Below are positions 58,102 through 64,000 of a DNA stretch of 64,000 nt, piece by piece; position 1 is the first letter of the stretch, and each line of letters starts with the position of its first letter. The notes under the pieces are model-generated. The model was not told the origin of the DNA. It made no database searches and worked only from the letters and a program-made list of their open reading frames with translations. This DNA comes from Juglans regia (lineage: Eukaryota > Streptophyta > Magnoliopsida > Fagales > Juglandaceae). The translations under genes were made by a program, and so were the position numbers. The stretch is from assembly GCF_001411555.2 (NCBI RefSeq), contig NC_049903.1, forward strand, positions 33,600,145-33,664,144. Reading direction: 5' to 3'.

Positions 58102-61100
58102 ATGACTCTCCTTTGTTGGAACTCCCGTGGGCTTGGGAACCCACGTGGAGTTCGAGTACTCGTTGCTTTAGTCAAAGAGGAAGATCCCAAGGTCTTGTTC
58201 TTACAAGAGACCAGATTACATGAAAAAGCTATGGAAAGACTCAAGTATGGATTGGGCTTTGATAATTGTTTGGCAGTAAGTAGTGTGAGGAGGAGTGGAA
58301 TTGCCATCTACTGGAAAAAGGAGATTAATGTGGTTATTAAGAATTTTTTAAGAAGCCATATTCATGCCTCTATTATTGATACTAATGCTGAAGGCGAACC
58401 TTGGTTTATTACTGGGGTATATGGGCAACCTGAGGCTCATAGGAGACATAAAACTTGGGATCTTATAAGATCCTTAAAGATGCCAAGAGATAAACGATGG
58501 CTTTTGATGGGGGATTTCAATAAGGTGTTCAGTAGTCATGAGAAAAGTGGGGGGAAAGATAATACAGATAAACATATGCAAGATTTTCGAGCAGTAGTTG
58601 ATGAGTGTGAGCTACTGGATTTGGGTTTTCAAGATATTTCATTTACTTGGTGTAACAAAAGAGAAGCTGACCAATGCATCAGTGAGAGATTTGATAGATG
58701 TTTGCCTAATCTAAAATGGAAGGCTTTAGTCCCCATGGCTAATGTAATTCATGGTAATGTAGCATATTCTGATCATGTGTTAATTAAGCTACAACTGCAG
58801 AATGATAGTTTCCAGAGGAGAGGAAAAGGCTATCTCGTTTTGAGGCAATGTGGGTGGTGGATAAAAGTTGTCAAATGGTTATTGAGAATGCATGGTTGGG
58901 TAGTGCTGGAGAAAGAACATTGGAGGGGGTGATGAGACAAATTAGTAGTTGTGGTGAAAAGCTAGAAATGTGGAAGAAAAACAACTTTCTTCATGTGTAG
59001 AAAAATCTAAAATAGGCAAAAATGAAGCTCAAACTGTTACAAGATGCAGATCCTAAGGGATTTAATCGAGAGGTTGTTAACAATGCTAGATCCAAGGTGC
59101 ATAAATGGTTGGAAAAGAGTGAGATTATGTGGAGACAAAGGTCAAGGGCTTTATGGCTAACTAAAGGGGATAAAAACACCAATTTTTCCCCATCATAAGG
59201 GTGTAAAGGATTCTAATGGGAATTGGCAAGTGGATGAAGCTAGCGATGTAGTGATCCTCAATTACTTTCAAAACCTTTTTAAAACATCTACTAAGAGGGG
59301 TAGTGTTGACTTCTTGGATAATATGGTTGGAAGAGTTACTGATGATATGAGGCAGAAGCTAGAGGTGGACTTTGTTGCAGCAGAAGTGAAAGTGGCTCTC
59401 AAGGAAATGAACCCTACTAAGGCCTTTGGCCCCGATGGTATGGCCCCTTTATTTTTTTCAAAAATATTGGTCTATTGTGGGAAGAGATGTTACTCATGCT
59501 GTGTTACATGCTCTCAATACTGGGAACTTTCTTTCCAAGCTGAATCATACTTTTGTTACCTGGATTCTCAAAAAGAAAAAGGCCGAGTTAGTGTCTAACT
59601 TTAGGCCTATTAGCCCTTGTAATGTCATGTATAAGTTTGTGTCAAAGGTGCTTGCAAACAGACTGAATAGTATTTTACCTTGATTGATTTCACCTTCACA
59701 GTGTGCTTTTGTACCAGGGATGTTAATCTCGGATAATGTGCTCATTACTTATGAACTTGTCTATTTATTTGAAGGAAGAGGCAAGGAAAGAATGGTTTTA
59801 TGTCCCTGAACCTTCATATGAGCAAGACTAGTAAATGGGGCGCCTAAAGGTCCAATCTATCCTACTAGTGGTTTAAGGCAAGGGGATCCTATTTCGCTTT
59901 ACTTATTACTTTTATGGATTGAGGGACTTATTTTTCCTCTACAACAAGCTAATATAAATGGGGCAGTGGAGGGGAATCGTGTGTGTAGAAGTGCTCCAAA
60001 AGTTAATCACCTAATGTTTGCAGATGACAATGTCTTGTTTTGCAGGGCTACTTTACAAACCAACTTGAATATAATACATCTGCTAGATGTTTATGAAAAG
60101 GCCTCTGGACAGAAGGTGAATAAGGAAAAAACTTTCATGGTGTTCAGCACAAATCTCATACCTAGTCAACAAGCAGAGATCATTCAGCTGTGGGGAGTAT
60201 TGCAATGCCAAAATTATGATAAGTATCTGAGCCTTCCTCCCATGGTGGGCAGATGGAAATACCAAGCTTTTTCTCAGCTTAAAACTAAGGTATGACAAAA
60301 ACTTCAAGAGTAGAAGGAAAAGCTTCTATCACAAGGAGGTAAAGAGGTGCTCATCAAGGTTGTAGCCATGTCTATTCCCACCTATATAATGAGTTGCTTC
60401 AAACTACCTGCTTCTCTATGCACTGAATTGGAGAGCTTGATTGCAAAATTCTGGTGGGGACAAAAGAAAAAGGAGAATAAGATAAGGTGGGTTAGCTGGA
60501 GGAAATTGTGTGAATCAAAGGCCAATGGAGGTATGGGTTTTAAAGACTTGAAGACCTTCAATATGGCACTCTTAGCAAAGTAGGGATGAAGAATTCTCAA
60601 AGAGGAGGACTCGTTGCTACATAGGATTTTTAAAGCTAAGTATTTTCCCTCTTCTAATTTTAAAGAATCTAAGCTAGGAGCAGCACATTCTCATGTGTGG
60701 AAGGGTATTTGGGTTGCTAAGAGTTTGTTGTTAAAAGGGTGCAGATGGAGGGTAGGAGATGGAAAGGCCAATAACATATGGTCATGTTATTGGTTCCCTA
60801 ATCATAGATTAATTCTAGTTTCAGCTTCTATTACTCAATCCCAATTGAACTAGATAGTTGTTGACCTGATTGATGCACATACAAGATGGTGGGATATGGA
60901 GAAGGTAAGAAGACTTTTACCTCAAAGAGATGCTTATGAGGTACTAAATATGATGCTACCTTATGACAGTAGACTTGATAGCATGGTTTGGGAGCATGAG
61001 CCTAATGGATAATTTAGTGTCAAGATTGCCTACAGATTGTTCATGTCCTTTGGTGAGGAGAGGCAGCTTGGTGAGGTCTCATATGGGGAGGAGTAGAGGA

Positions 61101-62030
61101 GATGTTGGAGGAAAATATGGAAGATGAAAGTACCTAATAGAGTAAAGATCTTTGTTTGAAGGGTGTGCAAGAATGGTTTACCAGCTTTGAAAAAGATATA
61201 AGCAAAGAAAGTGGTGGTTGATGTTAAATGCAGATTGTGTAAGGTGGAGGAGGAGGACATTAATCATGCTCTCCTATAATGTTCAAGCTTCAAAGGGGTA
61301 TTGCAGGCACAACTTAGTTTCTTGCAAGAGTATCAAGTTCAAGTGGACTTTATGCAGATTTTGGCTCAATTGATCATAAGGAATAAAACAAGTGAAATTG
61401 AGAAGTTATTTTTATGTGCTTGGGGGTTATGGTATAGAAGAAATCAATTACTTTATGAGAATAAGAGTTTAACTCTAGAACAAGCCTTGGACCATGCTCT
61501 AGCAGGTTACAATGAGTTCATTTCTGCAACAGAGAAGCAGCAAAAAGGATTTAAACCTCAATGTGGTTGGAAGTCTCCACTTTCGGGTGTACTGAAAATG
61601 AACACATATGGAGCTATATTCCATGATCATTACAGATCAGGTGCATGCGTGGTTCTTCGAGATGAGGGTGGAAGAGTGATTCTCACTGCTAGTAAACCAG
61701 AACATGAGGTTAGCAATCCTATGGAAATTGAATTTTGGCTATGTTGAGGGGTCTCCAGATCTACTTTCCTTTGGGAATTAGTGAACTTCAAGTGGAGTGT
61801 GACTCTGTTGGTGGTCCAAGAGCTTAACAAAGAGTAGGATTCTATGTCTATTTGGGAGAATTTGATCCAGGAGATAAGGAGGATGATCTGAAGATTTCAA
61901 AAAGTTACAATTCAAAATGGAGGCCCATTGTTTGGCAAGACATTCATGGAATGTAGATGATCTAGCAATTTGGTGGAACTCTTTCCTAGAATTTGTTCCC
62001 CAAATTATTTGGCATGATGCAATGATCTAA
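58102..62030 (+). pseudogene. LINE ORF2 (endonuclease, reverse transcriptase, RNase H), broken
   Basis: The endonuclease (58102 to about 58810) keeps its catalytic signature: CWNSRGLG, FLQETRL, GVYGQP, LLMGDFN and the final YSDH. A frameshift follows near 58820. Reverse transcriptase pieces include ALKEMNPTKAFGPDGM (about 59400), frameshifted to ILKKKKAELVSNFRPISPCN (about 59560), then SGLRQGDP (about 59870) and the catalytic FADD (about 60016). An internal deletion near 59830 joins LHMSK directly to VNGAPKG, removing the segment with the first catalytic aspartate. A zf-RVT-like region (CRLCKVEEEDINHALL) is at about 61230. The RNase H region (KMNTYGAIF, about 61597) has Tyr where related proteins have the catalytic Asp (NVDGA). 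It is inactive. Confidence 0.88.
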
Positions 62031-62035
62031 TAAAG

Positions 62036-64000
62036 GGATGAGGCCACCGATGCAAATAGAGAAAGAACACACACACACACATATATATACATACATACAT
62101 ACATACACATATACATAGACGAGCTACGCAATGTACCGCGTACAACGAAATTAATATGCATGCATATATACAGTCATGTATTGTACTGATCTTTTTTCGT
62201 TGTTTTGTAGACATGATGCAGTTGGTTGTCTAGATTGTCATTGCTTCTCATGAGGCCCTACAATTTCCAGCCATGCTGCCGATAATATTGCACATATATA
62301 TATACACAAACAAAACACGATGCTCTAGCTGCATCATGTGAAAGCATGTGATCGATGATTATTTACGAATTACTAAAATCGAGAGAGGAATAATTAAAAA
62401 GAATATTAATTAATTCCAACCCCCAACCATCTTTAAATTTAAAGATGGCTTGCTAATTATATATCATCATGATCAATATGATCATGAAGTTAATTACTTA
62501 AAAGGATACATATAAATTAAGAAATTAAAGAAGGAAAGCATTATACTTCAACACACATGTACATTAATTAGTACTAATTAATAATATATGAGAACGTACG
62601 TCCTTAAATACAAACAATAATAATATCCCTCGGTGATGAGTCGTAGGTCGAATCTGAAGACATGCAAATTATTTCACATGCATATTGTTACTTTGGATCT
62701 TGAAAAAAATAAATTAACGAAGAGATTTTACTACGTACGTACACTTTCCTTAATGATTAAAGGAAATTAGCCTATTAATCTACATTTGGCCATGCATTCA
62801 TGTTCATCTTATAATTTAAACTTCTTGAAATTAATTCCTATATATATATATATAAAGGGCAAGAATTTTTCTAATTTCACAAACAATATTATAATATATG
62901 TTAATATTGGATGTCATAAATTGATCACCATTTTTAATTCTACACCTATATTAATTGTTCTAAGCTAAGTGAAACAGCATAATTAAAGACATGGCAATAA
63001 TATTTTTGGCAACTCCAAAACTAAATTGCATGCACCACGTGAATAATTAAGGGGGGCGATGCATGCATGCTGTCCAGCGGTACTACAGCTAACATCTCTA
63101 ATGCAGGTTTGTACGTAAGTACGTGTTCTAGGTCTCAATTTTAATTAAAGATGGTGGTGGGGACGTTGTATAATGCATGGGACCTAACTGGGCCAGCGCT
63201 AGCTTCGACAGGATGGCTTGCTGCAGTGAATTGATCAATGGCATATATACGTACGAGGGCTAGCTACTACTGCTTACATTTTGGATTGTACGTAGGGCTG
63301 CCTCGCGCGCGCGGTCGCTCTTCTGGACACCCTTTTCCGGCCTAAGCTTGCCCATCAAAGTTAGGGGGCCGGCTTTGGAACTTTTGGGTAGCAATTCATA
63401 TACGAACCCGTCTACTCATCATCCCTACAGTATTTACATAATATCATACATAATTTTTTATTTTTTTGTTTATTTTATTCTTGTTAAATTAAATTAATTT
63501 TTCTACTCATCATTCATATACCACATATTTAATAAGAAAAAAAAAATTATATATGAATTCATAGAATTTTTCTTGGATGGATTTTGCCTAGCTTACTGGC
63601 TTGTAATCATGATCTGTCCAACAGAGAATTCAGACAGTAATATTATCTACTGATAACTAATTAAGAGAATGTATATCATCCATGAACGTCAAGAGGAAGC
63701 CCAATACGATATTGATCTGTCAAGAGTGAATTGACCGATTGAGAATAACGTTAATGGACCTGAGAGAGGGTTGAGAGACGGGAACAATTATGACGAATTC
63801 AAAGGGCCACAAAGGTGCCCTTGCCCGGCCCTAAGGATATATGTTGAAAACGATATTTTTCTTAAAAAAAAAAAAAAAGGAATAATTTTATTATATGCTA
63901 GGTTCTTTGATAAGTTGAAAAAAGATGTAAGAAAAAAAAAAAAAAAAAAAAACTAGAATCTTGCTATGACTATATGACTAGAGATAATTTTCTTTATTAT
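62036..64000. other. Gene-less right end
   Basis: A microsatellite of AC, AT and 'acat' units lies at about 62070-62115. A perfect 22-base palindrome is centred at 62437/62438 (62427-62448). Several 'gtacgtac' and 'atgcatgc' runs occur at 62595-63260. About 63412-63575 is a copy of the 'tctactcatcat' repeat family seen at 29415 and 36112. A15 and A21 runs lie near 63865 and 63932. No supported coding region was found; the frame at 63771-63956 is mostly poly-lysine from A tracts. Confidence 0.45.

Larger units (their letters stand above)
56600..62035 (+). mobile_element. Long, nearly complete but inactive LINE (plant L1 clade)
   Basis: Two successive coding regions in the same orientation: ORF1 with DUF4283 and zinc knuckle, and ORF2 with endonuclease, reverse transcriptase, zf-RVT and RNase H. 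They span about 5.4 kb, close to full length. Neither a poly(A) tail nor a TSD is visible; the 3' end fades after '..gcatgatgcaatgatctaataaag' near 62035. Boundaries are approximate. Confidence 0.85.

Noticed and set aside
1..64000. Search for tRNA, rRNA, CRISPR arrays, bacterial operons or viral insertions
   Set aside because: No tRNA B-box with a matching acceptor stem, no rRNA segments, no regularly spaced repeats of CRISPR type, and no viral genes were recognised by eye. A covariance-model scan would be needed to exclude small RNAs.

Overview
The window is nuclear DNA from a flowering plant, most likely a woody eudicot. Genes are interrupted by GT..AG introns, non-coding DNA is very AT-rich, and Ty1/Copia, LINE, MULE, Helitron-like and MITE remnants are abundant. 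A recurrent MITE with termini like 'tttggatagtgag' and runs of 'gagat' reminds me of walnut/hickory (Juglandaceae) sequence. That placement is from memory and was not searched.

Five host genes are supported. (1) 3-470 (+): the last coding segment of a SIEL / Integrator-subunit-4-like gene that starts before the window. (2) 2520-6978 (-): a complete 10-exon gene for a 703-residue DCD-domain plus six-kelch protein, tail-to-tail with gene 1. (3) 18468-20390 (+): a complete 4-exon patellin-6-like SEC14-GOLD protein of 425 residues. (4) 42200-44451 (-): a complete 5-exon plant PP2C phosphatase of 459 residues with an N-terminal acylation signal and an acidic insert. (5) 49134-50687 (-): an intronless 517-residue membrane-anchored methyltransferase-like protein whose leader carries two upstream ORFs. 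Exon joins were checked by hand: all phases close and the joined reading frames are open. The genes share no obvious pathway.

The rest is mobile-element territory. Insertions whose boundaries can be read include: a 583-bp element at 9629-10211 with a 10-bp target-site duplication (TSD); a 1707-bp non-autonomous MULE at 22240-23946 with long inverted ends and a 9-bp TSD; a poly(A) retroposon at 28131-29013 with an 18-bp TSD; a full-length decayed Copia element at 30817-35773 (two 351-bp LTRs, TSD AAATA) inserted into an older MITE; an internally deleted Copia remnant at 39751-41816; a LINE fragment lying inside an inverted-repeat element around 46.9-48.3 kb; a Helitron-like element at 51812-53551 carrying a broken RPA-like gene; and a long decayed LINE at 56.6-62.0 kb.

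I found no prokaryotic system, CRISPR array, rRNA, tRNA or recognisable miRNA precursor. The points most worth following up are the 38-codon upstream ORF of the methyltransferase-like gene, the RPA-bearing Helitron-like element, the readable nested insertions, and a repeat-poor, gene-less island at 14.0-16.9 kb.
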